64,000 nucleotides of DNA from assembly GCF_037126465.1 (NCBI RefSeq), contig NW_026999351.1, positions 1,736,001 through 1,800,000 on the forward strand, written 5' to 3'. The position numbers were made by a program, and so were the translations under genes. The notes beneath the pieces are model-generated. The model was not told the DNA's origin, did not search any database, and saw only the letters and a list, made by a program, of their open reading frames with translations. The DNA is from Ornithodoros turicata (Eukaryota > Arthropoda > Arachnida > Ixodida > Argasidae). This document shows positions 24,395 to 34,865 of this stretch, piece by piece. How positions within the stretch are numbered: the stretch's first letter is position 1; each line of letters starts with the position of its first letter.

Positions 24395-25131
24395 TCGTAT
24401 ACATCAGTGAGGAAGGCTGGATATGTAGTCTCGAGGGCTGCGCACAAAGTTTCAAGCGTTATGCTTCCTTCAGTAAACATGCAAGGAGACACCACAAGCA
24501 TTTCTTCACTGGCACTGAACAACAAGATTTTGCGGTCGACCGTTTTTGCAGGACTACGCTGACAGCGATTATTCAGGCGACGTCGAGGAAGAGATTCGGA
24601 ATGAAAGACATTCTGACGAAGAACCAAGCATGTGGAGCGCTGTTGATCAATTATCCTTTCTCCTGCTCAAGTGGAAAGAAGCCCGGCGAATTCCAGAGTC
24701 CACAATCAGTGAGATATCGGAAGATTTGGTTGAATAGTTATTTAGATACAAAAATGAAATTTCGGAAGTCAGTGAAAACTCAATGAGGATCATTTATAGC
24801 AGGCGTGAAAGATTGAACCACTGGAGACGAAGCTTGGGGTTTGTAGAACCATCCACTGTCAGGCTGCCGCAGATACCAGGCACATACGAAGCAGATAGCT
24901 ATGCATATGTTCCCATTCTTGAACTGATCCAGTTGATTTCCAGAGTTCGCGATGTATGCTATGAAAGTCACGGCATCTCGGAGCCACTTCTGTGATGAGG
25001 AGCTTTTCAAACAGCACAGGGTATTTGGAAAGGACGCACAAAGCCCCGAAATTGTGATACAATTGTATTTTGACGAGTTCGAAGTGTCTAATCCTATAGG
25101 CACTAAAAGAGGAAAGCACAAGTTGCTCGCT
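24395..25131 (+). pseudogene. C2H2 zinc-finger / LYFDEFE mobile-family gene, left-arm copy
   Basis: A clean C2H2 finger is encoded at 24,424-24,495: C-x4-C-x12-H-x3/4-H within WICSLEGCAQSFKRYASF. After a strong acceptor (TTTTTGCAG at 24,543-24,551) comes an acidic stretch, then LLLKWKEARRIPESTI, then a TAG at 24,735, then SRRERLNHWRRSLGF...YVPILELIQLISRVRDV, and after a frame change (near 24,990) FCDEELFKQHRVF and IQLYFDEFEVSNPIGTKRG to about 25,131. This order (finger, LLKLQEKxxVPxST-like helix, YVPL block, LYYDEFEVxNPLGSK block) matches a recurring metazoan multicopy family; biochemical role unknown. The 3' half is missing, cut by LINE-like sequence. The stop and the frame change are shared with the right arm, so they predate the duplication. 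Confidence 0.65.
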
Positions 25132-25189
25132 GGTGGCAAATGTGTTGAGCAGCGCTAAAAATGTCAGACAAGCACTTAGTTCACTTGGC

Positions 25190-25985
25190 CAAGTCTAAGA
25201 AGGGCGTACGCTGATATTTGGTGAGTGGCGCCACCACGGAGCCTAGCCCCCAGTCCCAAGGTGTTATCCGTACCGTGCCGAGGGGATGAAAGGCGAAGGG
25301 TAGAAGCCTTGAACGGTGGCAGTCGGGGTCTTGGTCAAGCCCTGGCTGATGGGTTGTCAAACTCCGGGACCTTCCCTTATGTATGAGCAAGAAATACGGG
25401 TGACTTTTTTGGAATACTCATTGATCAAACCTACATGCTTCATATTCTTCTTCTACTGAGATCGTGGCCGCAAAGCGTCCACGGACCGAAGCCTTAAGGA
25501 CAGTAACAAAACAGTTCACTTCAAAATACATTGTACTTTCTTCTTCAGATACAGAGAAAGAGAAAAGCACACCACTGGGAAAGATGTCACCCTTTTTTCA
25601 TTGAGAAAGCAGTGGCATCACTGTCTAAGAACATTACTGAAATCAAACGCATCAGATCTGGCGACCTTCTCGTAAAATGCACCAACGAAATAGACTGTGA
25701 ACGCATTCTAAACACACATGAGATGATAAGTAAAAAGATTTCAGCTTTCTTGCACAAAACACTGAACACTTGCAGGGGCGTCATCGCAGTATCAGAACTG
25801 ATTGACGTGCCTGTGGAAGAAATCCTAGAAAAATTTAAAGGACCAGGATGTCATCGACGTGAGAAAAATTAAAATCCGCAAGAATGGTGAATATATCACC
25901 ACCAGGAACATTGCATTGACTTTTGATAAGCCCAACTTACCTGACAAGTTAAAAGTAGAGTATCTCTCGGCAGATGTGCGGCCAT
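25190..25985 (+). pseudogene. LINE 5' region and ORF1 (gag-like) fragment
   Basis: 25,531-25,872 encodes FIEKAVASLSKNITEIKRIR..GDLLVKCTNE..., then with a one-base shift DVIDVRKIKIRKNGEYITTR...LPDKLKVEYLSADVRPYP. This is the nucleic-acid-binding ORF1 of jockey/CR1-like LINEs as found across arthropods, upstream of the zinc knuckles, which are absent. The frame stops where a TACCCAGTAAAC-ended word repeat begins (25,985). The upstream GC-rich leader (25,190-25,330) looks like the element's 5' region. The inner boundary of the giant inverted repeat, 25,306, lies in that leader. Confidence 0.7.
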
Positions 25986-26175
25986 ACCCAGTAAACCAAC
26001 AACGACCTGTGGACGTCCCCAGAACGTTCAGCTCCGGACATTAGAAACGTCCTTCGGACATCCCTTATCATCTCTGGGACGTCTGTGGGACTACCGGTAA
26101 AGTGCCAAGGTCACATCCCAGGATATCCTCAAAACGTCCTTATAACGTTCCGAACTACATTTCACGGACCTGAAA
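25985..26175. repeat. Word repeat GGACGTCC / GGACATCC with TACCCAGTAAAC end
   Basis: Starts TACCCAGTAAACC exactly where the LINE ORF1 reading stops. Inside, GGACGTCC, GGACATT, AACGTCC, GGGACGTC, AACGTTC and GGATATCC recur every 10-25 bp. The right end is not clear. Confidence 0.6.
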
Positions 26176-26277
26176 TGGATCTTTCTCCCATACTGTGTTT
26201 TCTTTCATGGCGTGCCCCTAATGCTGATAAAATGACAGAGATACAGGCATCTGGTGGACAGACTTGCTGAAATGTTA

Positions 26278-26362
26278 AACAAGCCTGAGCAATGGGTAAA
26301 CACTATACAAGACAGCTGTCCTGTGCAGTCTTCAGTGTTCACCAACTGCTCAGGCATGTTTA
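26278..26362. repeat. Imperfect foldback
   Basis: AACAAGCCTGAGCAATGGGT (26,278) is matched by the complement of CAACTGCTCAGGCATGTTT (26,344-26,362). Confidence 0.45.
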
Positions 26363-26527
26363 TCATAGATTGTCCACTAGCTTGCCTGTACGTCAGTTCA
26401 TCGGTTTGTTCTACTCAACTCTGTTTGCACATCAGTTTGCCTATCTGCAGCACAGGCAAGCAACATAACATAGCAAGACTCCAAAAGTTATTTATTTTAT
26501 GCTGCGCAATACGAAAACGCTTTCACT

Positions 26528-26885
26528 CTTGATATTGTACTTCAAAAGTTTTCACTTCGACTTGACTTAGTCACACACCGTTGCCTGGTTCTCTTGATTT
26601 AATGTTGAGACACATATTCAGCTCTCGATTCTTTTGATGCAGATTATTTGGCATCCCTTGATACTGCACTTAAAAATGTTTCAGTCTTGGCTTGACTTAG
26701 TCGCACTGTCACACACATTTATCTGGTTGATGTTGGAACACATCTTCGGCACCTCTTGATATTGTACTTAAAAATGTTTCTCTCTTGACTTAACTTAGTC
26801 GCACTGTCGCACACAGTTCCCTGGTTCTCGATTTAATGGCGAGATGCAGCGGTTCTTGATTCCTTTGATGCACGTTCTTTGCCGT
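26528..26885. repeat. Tandem repeat, three diverged units of ~97-130 bp
   Basis: Units begin CTTGATATTGTACTTCAAAA (26,528), CTTGATACTGCACTTAAAAA (about 26,658) and CTTGATATTGTACTTAAAAA (about 26,755). Each contains TTGACTTAGTC(G/A)CAC and, in units 1 and 3, CCTGGTTCTC..GATTTAATG. Unit 2 is shortened. No coding signal. Confidence 0.75.
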
Positions 26886-27714
26886 GGCGTAGCCGCCTTT
26901 TTATCGCAGTGTCCACTTCAAACATAATAGTGTCACAAAGTTTTCTGTTTCGCTTAATGGCATATTGGGTCAGATGCAAGATGAGACCACACATAAAGCT
27001 CACTGCACAGTCATTGTACAGCTCGTGCTCGTTGCCCGCAACGTCACGCTCCTCAGCGCCCAGGAAACATACGATTTTAGTATGTCACACCAACCTGCCC
27101 AAGTTTTAACCTGATTTCATATGAAACATACACACAGGCTACTTCAAAATCTTCCTCTTGTGCAACGGCCATAATCCACACAAACAACACGTTGAGTACT
27201 GGCTACGTTTCGGGCCTTACAGAACAGCACTGCATATGTGAGGCCGAGCCAAAGGGTTCACCATGCTGAAATATCAACAGCTATAATACCCTCTGCTAGA
27301 ACTAGCCAGATCCGCATGCTCACCTATCCACGTCACAACTGACTATTGGCTTTGCTTACTGAAAAAAACTTAAGCACTGGCAAAGTGGCGTTCATTATGA
27401 CAGCCGAATAAGTGGAAAGAAAGGACTCGACTTGCCATAAAATTCGGCGGTGCAGTGAGAGTGGCGCAAGTGATCTTTCTCCGCATCTGTAAAACATGGC
27501 AACTCTCAGATCAATTCTCATAACACTCCTGTGTATGGTAGTTAATCGGGTATAAATGATGTCTGGAGTCAATGATAGAAAAAGCGCAAACCGACTGTAT
27601 TACGACACCTGTACCCGAATGTATTGTTAGCACCAAAAAGAAGAAATTCACATCAGTGGCAATGCTGCTTTACGTGAAGATAATTTGGTCTTACCAACAG
27701 TCGGCAGCCCTGTT
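26886..27714. other. Intergenic, no gene recognised
   Basis: Open frames under 80 codons with no family resemblance and no splice pairs I can join with confidence. Confidence 0.35.
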
Positions 27715-27810
27715 CATCTCGAAGCTGTAACACAGGACAGAAACGACGAGTGATAAGAACTTACTGCTTTTTCACTCGTCGTCCTTGTCCTGTGTTGCTG
27801 CTTTGAGATG
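27715..27810. repeat. Foldback hairpin 5
   Basis: CATCTCGAAGCTGTAACACAGGACAG... (27,715) pairs with ...CTGTCCTGTGTTGCTGCTTTGAGATG (to 27,810), allowing mismatches. Arm words ACACAGGACARxACGACGAGTG resemble hairpins 3 and 4. Confidence 0.7.
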
Positions 27811-27915
27811 AGGCGTCAGCACCAACTACCCACATTGCTACTTTAGTATCTGCAATCCTGTTTCGTGCAAAAAGTACAGTTTACAACAGCCAGAAAGGAG
27901 TGCTGCTGTTCCTAC

Positions 27916-28620
27916 CTGATTCTGAAGGACACCTCGTGGCAGATGAGACTGGATACATTCTTGCCTCATCCGAGGACAAAATTACATAAACGTGGTGCAT
28001 ATTGAAGCGGTAAACTTGGAATTCAGTTTCAGTGAGAAAACCTGTAGAAAAACATTTCGTAAAAGTACACGTAAATGTTTTCCTGCAACAATCATATGCC
28101 ACATACCTCACTTCAGTCGCTGGCCCTTGTTCTGCGTGATTCATAAGCATCCTGTAAGTCTCCTCCATTTGTATGACAAACTGCCAGCTACATGACAATT
28201 CATAACAAAGTCAATTCAAGCACTAGGAGGCTACACAAAGTTCAGATAAATAATAGTAACCGCATGGGAGAGAAGCATGAGCAGGAGGGCATGGAGTTTA
28301 CCCAACAGGTAGCCTGAATTTACGATATTTTAAACAATAGTAATAACGGGGAGTAGAACCACACATTGAGATAAATGTATATAAATATCGAATCACTACT
28401 ACTTACCAGCGTAATTGCAGTCCTGCGCATCGCTTGTAGTTTCTTCCGATTGAGCTGGTGCAGAAGTTGTAACACAAGCAGTTGCACATAATGCAGTGCC
28501 TGACGACAGAGATTCTAAATATTCACGTTTTTGCCCGTTTTGAAGAGTTGAAAGACGAAAACTGCGACCCGACGGAGGGGAAGTAAGGAGACCGAACTCC
28601 ACTGAAAAACGACGTCCCAA
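27916..28620 (-). CDS. Unrecognised spliced gene candidate with an optional poison-type exon
   Basis: Exon 1, 28,620-28,407, starts ATG (MGRRFSVEFGLLTSPPSG...) and ends at a strong donor (CTG|GTAAGTAG) in phase 1. Exon 3, 28,041-27,916, has a good acceptor (TTTTTCTACAG) and donor (CAG|GTAGGA) and joins exon 1 in frame (GFLTETEFQVYRFNMHHVYV...). Between them 28,187-28,107 is an 81-nt segment with its own acceptor and donor (GAG|GTATGTG); included after exon 1 it gives an early stop. Downstream exons are not clear. I do not recognise the family. The exon signals are real-looking, but chance is not excluded. Confidence 0.35.
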
Positions 28621-30233
28621 TTTATCGAGTCAATTGTTGGCCGCGGCGCGGCGCTCGCGTTCCCTCCGGTACTCGCTTTGCGAAATCGCCTGCACGGCAA
28701 TGCGGCGTTTGTGCTCGAATACTCTACTAAAAAGCGTTCAAAACGAATGTTTGTTTGATAAGCATAAAAAACGGTGTCACCAGTAACGAGTTAATATTTT
28801 CTGGTCAGCTACAATTATTTTTTCTTTTCTTTTTTTTTTCGGTTTCTGCTACCTCGTTTTTGTCTCATAGATGGAACGTACCTGTCCGATAAAAATTGAA
28901 TCGGAAATAAGAAGAAAAAAAAACGAAACTTTAATACGTAAGACAAACGACTGACATTGCGAAAGGTGCAATGTCGAATGCCTCCGACGGAATCCTCTGT
29001 CGCTTCTCCCCGGCCGTCTCGGGTATCGTGCCCTTCTCTCTGTGGTGCGCGCGTACTTTGACCGCTGCGCTAACACGCTAACATACCCCACAGGAAGCAA
29101 ACGCTGTTCCGAAAAGCCACGCATTTGAGTGGTATGGAGGAAAGAAAGTCAGGAGGGAAGAAATAAAGTTAGAAGCTGTGTAATCGAATGTCGCCGGATG
29201 CGATCTTTCCGGAATCGCGCGTTATGTGAGTCGTTGCATAAGCTGGGACTGAGAAAGTTTTATCTCCATACGTGTCAAACAGTTAAGAGACCTTTGTGTG
29301 TGTGAGTGGGGGCAAGGAGGGGCGGGACGCTCTGATGATGGGACACGGTGCGGTTCCGAAGGTTCTGGCACTTAGTTTCTTATATCTTGTCATGCATGCC
29401 AATCGCTCGCTTTTTGCGAACTGCAAAATAAAGTCGGGATCTAGTCTCGAATTTATGTTGACGAACACTGAAATCTTGAACAACACTTCTACATTATACA
29501 CTATCGCTTTGGTGTTCAGTTTCAAGTTACTTCTGTAGAAGCATATGCTTCTCAAAGCGTTGCACCGGATATTTTACCACCACCACAAAAAAAAAGGAAC
29601 AATACACTGCAACACCACCAATACATACCTGCCAGAAAAGCTAAAAAGCCCTAATTCCAGTAGATATGGGATTTACCCCCCTCCCCCCCGGTACACCAAG
29701 ATGAAAATCGTCTTCGAGAAACAGGAAGCGCATGCACTGAATCCTGTACCGCGCGTGTGCAAAACCTGCGACAGAAGTGCGTTCTGGTACCTTGGTATTA
29801 AATTCGTGTATGGTGGCATGCGAAATATGTAACTCTCTATCCCAGCGGCTGCATCACAATTACGACAAAATGCTCCTGTTTCCCAAAGCGTTGTGCATAC
29901 GCGACAAAGCTCTCGTGCAACAGCTAGAATGCAAATGCGGATTAACCAGCCCAATGACATATCATTACCCTACACTGCGAGGTGTTCCCGGGAACTAATA
30001 CTGATCAATGCAAACCATTATCAATGTACATTTCGTGGTCGTGCGTTCGTGGTGATGTAAATACGCGTACCATCCTGTACGATGTCGGATAACAACCTTT
30101 GTGCTTCTTCGGGTGTCGTGTTTTATCGCAAAAAAAAAGAGAGAATAGCTTCTTGACTGCGTGAGCACCACGCTTACGGAGACATTCAAGCCGTCCAGCC
30201 AACGCGGAGCCCCCTTCACGGCGGCTTCCCCAC
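28621..30233. other. Intergenic with a CpG-rich patch
   Basis: 28,640-28,700 is CpG-rich and shares a ~30-bp block (GGCGCGGCGCTCGCG..TCC.TC.GGTACT.G, 28,644-28,675) with the opposite strand at 33,256-33,288. The rest holds homopolymers (28,827-28,837 T, 28,914-28,923 A) and a C-rich run at 29,676-29,690. No gene called. Confidence 0.4.
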
Positions 30234-33068
30234 CAGTGTTGCGGATTTGGCCGCTCAAATCGGATTTAAATCAAATCCGCACTTTTTCTGAAGGTAGTAA
30301 ATCAAATCCAAATGAAGTCCGGATTTAATTTTGACACGTTAAATCAAATCCTTTTAAATCCGGATTTGTTTTTCCGGCCCTAAATCAAATCCGCTTTTAA
30401 ATCCGGATTTATCGAATCTTTTGACAAACCCGAGCCAAAATTCGTGCAGAACCATTACTAGACCTATAACCATGTCTACAAATTACTAATACTGCACGTA
30501 TTGACTATAAACAACGCTTAAATAACAGCGTGTCGTGGCACAAAGTGCAATAAATTTCGTCGGATTAACGAGGATATAAAGGGCCAACCTATCAATCCGC
30601 TCGCCGAAATTTCATTCATATTTTAGGACAAATTTTTGAGTTTAGAAAGACATTTTCGGTACGCCTGCTCGGCGTGTACCAGACTATCAGTCACCACGTA
30701 TCAGCCTGTGTCAGGGGCGGATCCAGACGCTCGGTTTGGGGGGGGGGGGGGGCGGTTTCTTTGTCGGAGCGCGTAGTGAGGGAGGGGGGAGAGGGAAATT
30801 CAATGTATAAACTGACGTTTGGGGGGGAGGCAATTGGGGGGAGCAATTTGGCGAGTTGCTTCTACTTACAGCCGTCTGCTCGCTCTACCACAGGAGCTAT
30901 ATAAATAATATCTATACCATTCGATAGAGAATGAGTTAGCGGTTCTAATGAATCTACCTTCAAGGGAAAGTTCGAAATCGTACATTTTTTGCCGGAAGTG
31001 CTGTGTTCCGGAATCGTTTCGTAGCGCCCCTTTAAAGTAGGAGTCACGAGACTTTTTCCGCGTGCTGTCTTGAACCCATAGTTTTTACCAGCCACATTTG
31101 AAGGATGTGGTAAAACAAGAAGCGCGTTGCTATGAGGTCAAAGTTGGGAAAAAAATCGAACCAACATTCCTTCCGCCTCTCCATATCGGAAACGGTTCAT
31201 CGGATGGAGCTTGAAATTGTTGCATTTGTCATCAATCGAGATGCTATCTAACATATATTTTTTCATGGAAATTAAAAATTGTCAATTTCCCACCCTTGTC
31301 GATTTAAAATGGAACTACCCAAGAGTGGACAGAAGGCGACCTCACTGTGTCACCTCGTGCGGGCAACGGGCATGCCGTGCGTGCTCCCTCTTAAAGGTTG
31401 AAGACGCGCAGCCATTTCGGATCGTTGGGATCGTTGAATGTGGATGTTGTATTTCAGGCGCGACCAGCCGCCGTACGATTAGCTGGAACCTAACACCGGC
31501 CGCGTTTTGGAAGGCATGAGTACTTTCCCCAGAGCTAGGCAGCCCCGAGCATTGTCCGAGCCCAGAGCTGCGTCGGCCTGCAGTGTGATAGCATTAGATT
31601 CCTCCTCAGGAAAAAAACTCGTCCTTCGTCATTTAATTCCCCGTTGGGTCAGACGGCTCTCCTCGCCGGCGCGTAGCCGACAGCTGGCCACTCCGCCGCG
31701 CGGAATTGTGCAATGACAGTGGAAGAGGGGCGCAAAGGGAAGTCCAACGAAAATACATGCAATGAATGAATGATGGGAGTTGAGTTGAAGGCATCCAGAA
31801 AGAAAATAGTAAAACTTTATCGAAAATCAGCCGCACTTTCTGTTGCATTGCCAACACGTAATTCGTTAAGTGCCCTTAAATTTTTGTGTTACACCAAAAT
31901 AAAAAAAGTGATACTGATAAAAGTGTATTGAATCGTAGATGACTGGCTCACTCTGGGAGGTGCGGTGCACAACCCCCATCTCCATCATCACGTATCGTGT
32001 TGGTGTTGACTCGGGCTTCACGGGGCATGAACAGTGTGGAGTTGGTAGGTATGGTACACCTTCCCAAAAGCGGATTTTGGGTCAGGAACGTCCTCGTCAT
32101 TTAGCACCGGGCGAACACGCATGAGTGAACGAATTTCTATCGCGGGCCTAGGCTCAGCTACACCCAAAAACACACGCCTGCGTCGATTTCTACCATCAGT
32201 AGTCAAAAGACCACAGGTCGTTTGTTACTATACCCTGGGGGTCACAATTAAATGGATCGTTAATAAATCGTGGGACATGTTACGAATACTTATACTAAAC
32301 ACGTAGCCCATGGGTCTATTTTAATGCTGACGTTTAGGGACTTTGTAAAAATTTTCCTCGTGCAGTATAGACTGTTGTAATCAAGGGGAAAAAAAGGGGA
32401 GTATGCGAGGAAGAGTGGCACATCTTACAATTATTGTCTGTGGGAGTAGGAAAGGCTTGCCTTCCCGAAATCACGAAATGATAGCATGTGATATATTTAT
32501 TGTTCGTTTTTACTTTGTTTTGACATGAATGCGTGTACCTATATGCGTTCAGTATGATGGCGAAGACCAAGAATTTCGCGACATAATTTGGCAAGCTTGA
32601 AACGGGTCGTGCTTGAAGACTCAGCTAGAGGTCCACGGGAAAGGTGCCGTCCAATCGACAGAATAGCGTTAACTGCGTTCAAAGAACTGCACCTGGAGTT
32701 CCCTCGGTGCGGTGAGGGGAAGTGATTGGAACGAAACGGCTACGCCGGTCGCTCTGGGTAGAGGACGCCGCAGATTTCGGACAAGGTCACATCAATTCGC
32801 GTAGAATGCGAAACGGCGCTTCGCTCAATTTCAAATCCATGCATCTTGTTCTATTCAAGGGAGCTTGGCGAAATCCACGCGCAAATCCGCTGAAAAAGGG
32901 GCGATTCAATCCAAATCCAAATCATTCGTGGAAAATGCGATTCAATCCAAATCCAAATCTTGCCCATATTTTTTTGCGCAAATCAAATCGCAAATCAAAT
33001 CCGCCAGCCCTCCGGTGGATTTAAATCCGAATTTAAATCAAATCCGTGGATTCAAATCCGCAACACTC
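30234..33068. mobile_element. Non-autonomous hAT element, 2.8 kb, with 8-bp TSD
   Basis: The left end CAGTGTTGCGGATTTG (30,234) and the right end (reverse complement GAGTGTTGCGGATTTG, to 33,068) form TIRs. TTCCCCAC at 30,226-30,233 and 33,069-33,076 is an 8-bp target duplication, as expected for hAT. Dense subterminal words AAATCAAATCCG / CGGATTTAAATC occupy 30,250-30,420 and 32,880-33,060, typical of transposase-binding arrays. No BED finger or hAT transposase is visible in any frame, so it must be mobilised in trans. A G13-14 run at about 30,739 follows a CAGGGGCGGATCCAGAC motif that may be the tip of another small hAT. Confidence 0.85.
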
Positions 33069-33076
33069 TTCCCCAC

Positions 33077-33519
33077 ATTCTAAAATAAAAGCTTCTCGCT
33101 TTGCACTAACAAAAACTGTAGGCGAAAAATTCACGGAGAGATCGTTCCTTGATACACGATAAGTGTGTTTACTTATCAAAACATTTTTTTCTGCTTCCAC
33201 TGGACACACAAGTACATCTGAAAGAGTGCATTACAGCAACCTTATTTCAGAGGAGCAAGTACCTGACGGAGCGCGAGCGCCGCGCCACGGCAACAGTTTG
33301 AGTCGAGGAATCGAGACCACGCTTTCTCAACGGCGGCTCGGCAGAGTTCGTTCTCCTTACTTCTCCGCCGTGCCGACGACCAACCGCAACGATATTTCAA
33401 AACACGTACTTATGCAGATGGCGCTCGGTCTTGCTCCTCGTGTCGACGACGAGACCATTAAAGTTTCGGTTTCAAACTCAAGTGAAAATTGTGCAAAGTT
33501 CGATTTCGGTACTCTGCGC
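33077..33519 (-). promoter_or_regulatory. GC-rich promoter/first-exon-like patch
   Basis: On the minus strand, 33,470-33,256 is GC-rich, contains GAGCGCCATCTGC and ends in CCGTCAG|GTACTTG, a donor-like junction. Its last ~30 bp resemble 28,644-28,675. This suggests the start of a multicopy transcription unit, but no downstream exon is recognisable. A 204-codon plus-strand frame across it has no domain. Confidence 0.3.
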
Positions 33520-33685
33520 GAATGTTTCTGGTATATTGACCCAACAAACAGTTGGAAACACTTGGCAATCAAGTGGAAGCACTTTACTCTGAACCAGAAA
33601 CGGTTTATTCCACTTCAAACCACTTTGGCATACAAATGGAACCACTTCGGATTCCAGTTCAGATTTTTTACCTGGGGGAGGTCAC
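33520..33685. repeat. Word repeat CCACTT / AAGTGG / GGAAC
   Basis: GGAAACACTTGG, CAAGTGGAAGCACTTT, TTCCACTTCAAACCACTTTGG, AATGGAACCACTTCGG and CCAGTTCAG follow each other over ~150 bp, starting near GACCCAACAAACAG and ending near TTTTTTACCTGGGGG. Same construction principle as the other word repeats. Confidence 0.5.
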
Positions 33686-33689
33686 CCAC

Positions 33690-34124
33690 CGTAACCACCA
33701 TTGTGATCTTTAAGGTTGTTACATATATTTTTACTGTACGTCTTTCAATATGTTTTCACCGTCTTTGTGCGACCTGACAGGGCTGTAGCGCCATGTACAA
33801 CATCGAACACACATATGTGGCGTCACCAGAACTCTGTGAATTCAAAGCAGTAGTAGTAAGCAATGATTTTAGTAAGCGGGGTTTGTGCTGGCCCACCGTT
33901 TCATGCTTGCACTATCTTTGCAGCAGTTGGCAGGCGGGATATTTCACAGTCAAAACACTTCCCTCAACTCAGCGCAAGGCATTTCAACATTATTAATTGC
34001 TATCACGGATTGTGGAACTACAGCCCATATACTAAGTAATCACGCCCGAGCTGGAGGAAGACGAGCTTCGTGAGATTGAATACCAAAGTTTTAGCGTGAT
34101 TACATTTCCAACGAGCCCAAGTAC
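33690..34124. other. Intergenic, no gene recognised
   Basis: Nothing with family resemblance. Confidence 0.3.
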
Positions 34125-34125
34125 T

Positions 34126-34865
34126 ATACAGGCTGTTTATTTTGATGCTTTGCAGAATTTTTATAAAAAAAACTATGAGCGCAGCACAGATGTCATTTTT
34201 GCAATCGAATTATAGGACCAGGCGGACATCCTCTCGAAGAATGTATAAAACTACAAGTTGACTAAGTACATAAAATTCATTAATTAACTCTTTAATTAGG
34301 GGATTTTGGGCAAAAGCGCAATAGCAGAATGAGAGACTATGAAAGCCATTCCGCGTCTAGCAAATCCTGAAACACGCACGTGCGTTAAAATATCCATCCC
34401 TGAATTTTGACACGAAACCGCAGTGACTGGGAACGCAGAGAGCACAGCGCTCAGTTCATGTCAGGGGCCACGTGATTTGGAGCGACAGAGATGATTGGAG
34501 TTGGCCGATATGCTGGCCAGATAAACCGCTTTCCGGCCCTGATAAGCCTTCGTCGGCTTAGATGATGCGGTCTGAAGCGCGGTTCTTTGTTTTTGCTCAT
34601 TTTGCATACCAAAATCCAGCGATGGATATTTCACGCCACGCGCTCTTTTCTGGATTTTTAAAACATAGAATGGCTTTGAACGAGGATTGACTCCTATTCT
34701 GCTATCTCGCTTTTGTCCAAAATTCCCTAATTAAAGAGTTAATTAATGAATTTTAGGTATTAAATCATCTTGTACTGATATACTCTCTTCCAGATGATGT
34801 CCGCATGGCCGTATAACTCAATTGCAAAAACGGCATCTGTGCTGCTCTCACAGCCTTTTAGAAAA
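34126..34865. mobile_element. MITE with ~170-bp inverted arms
   Basis: GCAGCACAGATG....GCAATCGAATTATA...AATTAACTCTTTAATTAGG at 34,175-34,345 is repeated in reverse complement at 34,690-34,845. The outer left end is TATACAGGCTGTTTATTTTG (34,125), like other TATACAGGGTGT MITEs here; the outer right end is truncated or diverged. It lies at the 3' side of the minus-strand CACTA-like gene remnant. Confidence 0.65.

Larger units (their letters stand above)
14256..25306 (+). repeat. Giant inverted repeat, left arm
   Basis: Base 14,256 pairs with 64,000 and base 25,306 with 49,605; the sequence between is the reverse complement of the right arm apart from scattered substitutions and indels. Anchors: the stretch ending ACATTAATCTTACGCAAG at 14,278, the TATACC word repeat, the SAMD3-like exons and the C2H2 exon. 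The outer end is unknown because the right arm runs off the window. At the inner end both arms share ...GCGAAGGGTAGAAG, then diverge. Left-only sequence: about 17,650-17,925. Protein-level comparison of shared exons suggests a few percent divergence. Confidence 0.95.

Noticed and set aside
24313..24627. Antisense open frame with acceptor and donor, also at 50,298-50,612
   Set aside because: It lies opposite the C2H2 finger exon, whose C and H spacing is a much stronger signal; I treat the antisense frame as a shadow.
33163..33777. 204-codon open frame on the plus strand
   Set aside because: Crosses a word repeat and the GC-rich minus-strand patch; no domain, no supportive splice signals.
34505..34575. 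Hammerhead-like text (CTGATAAGCC..GGCTTAGATGA)
   Set aside because: It is a plain stem-loop; no GAAA core and no cleavage triplet in place.
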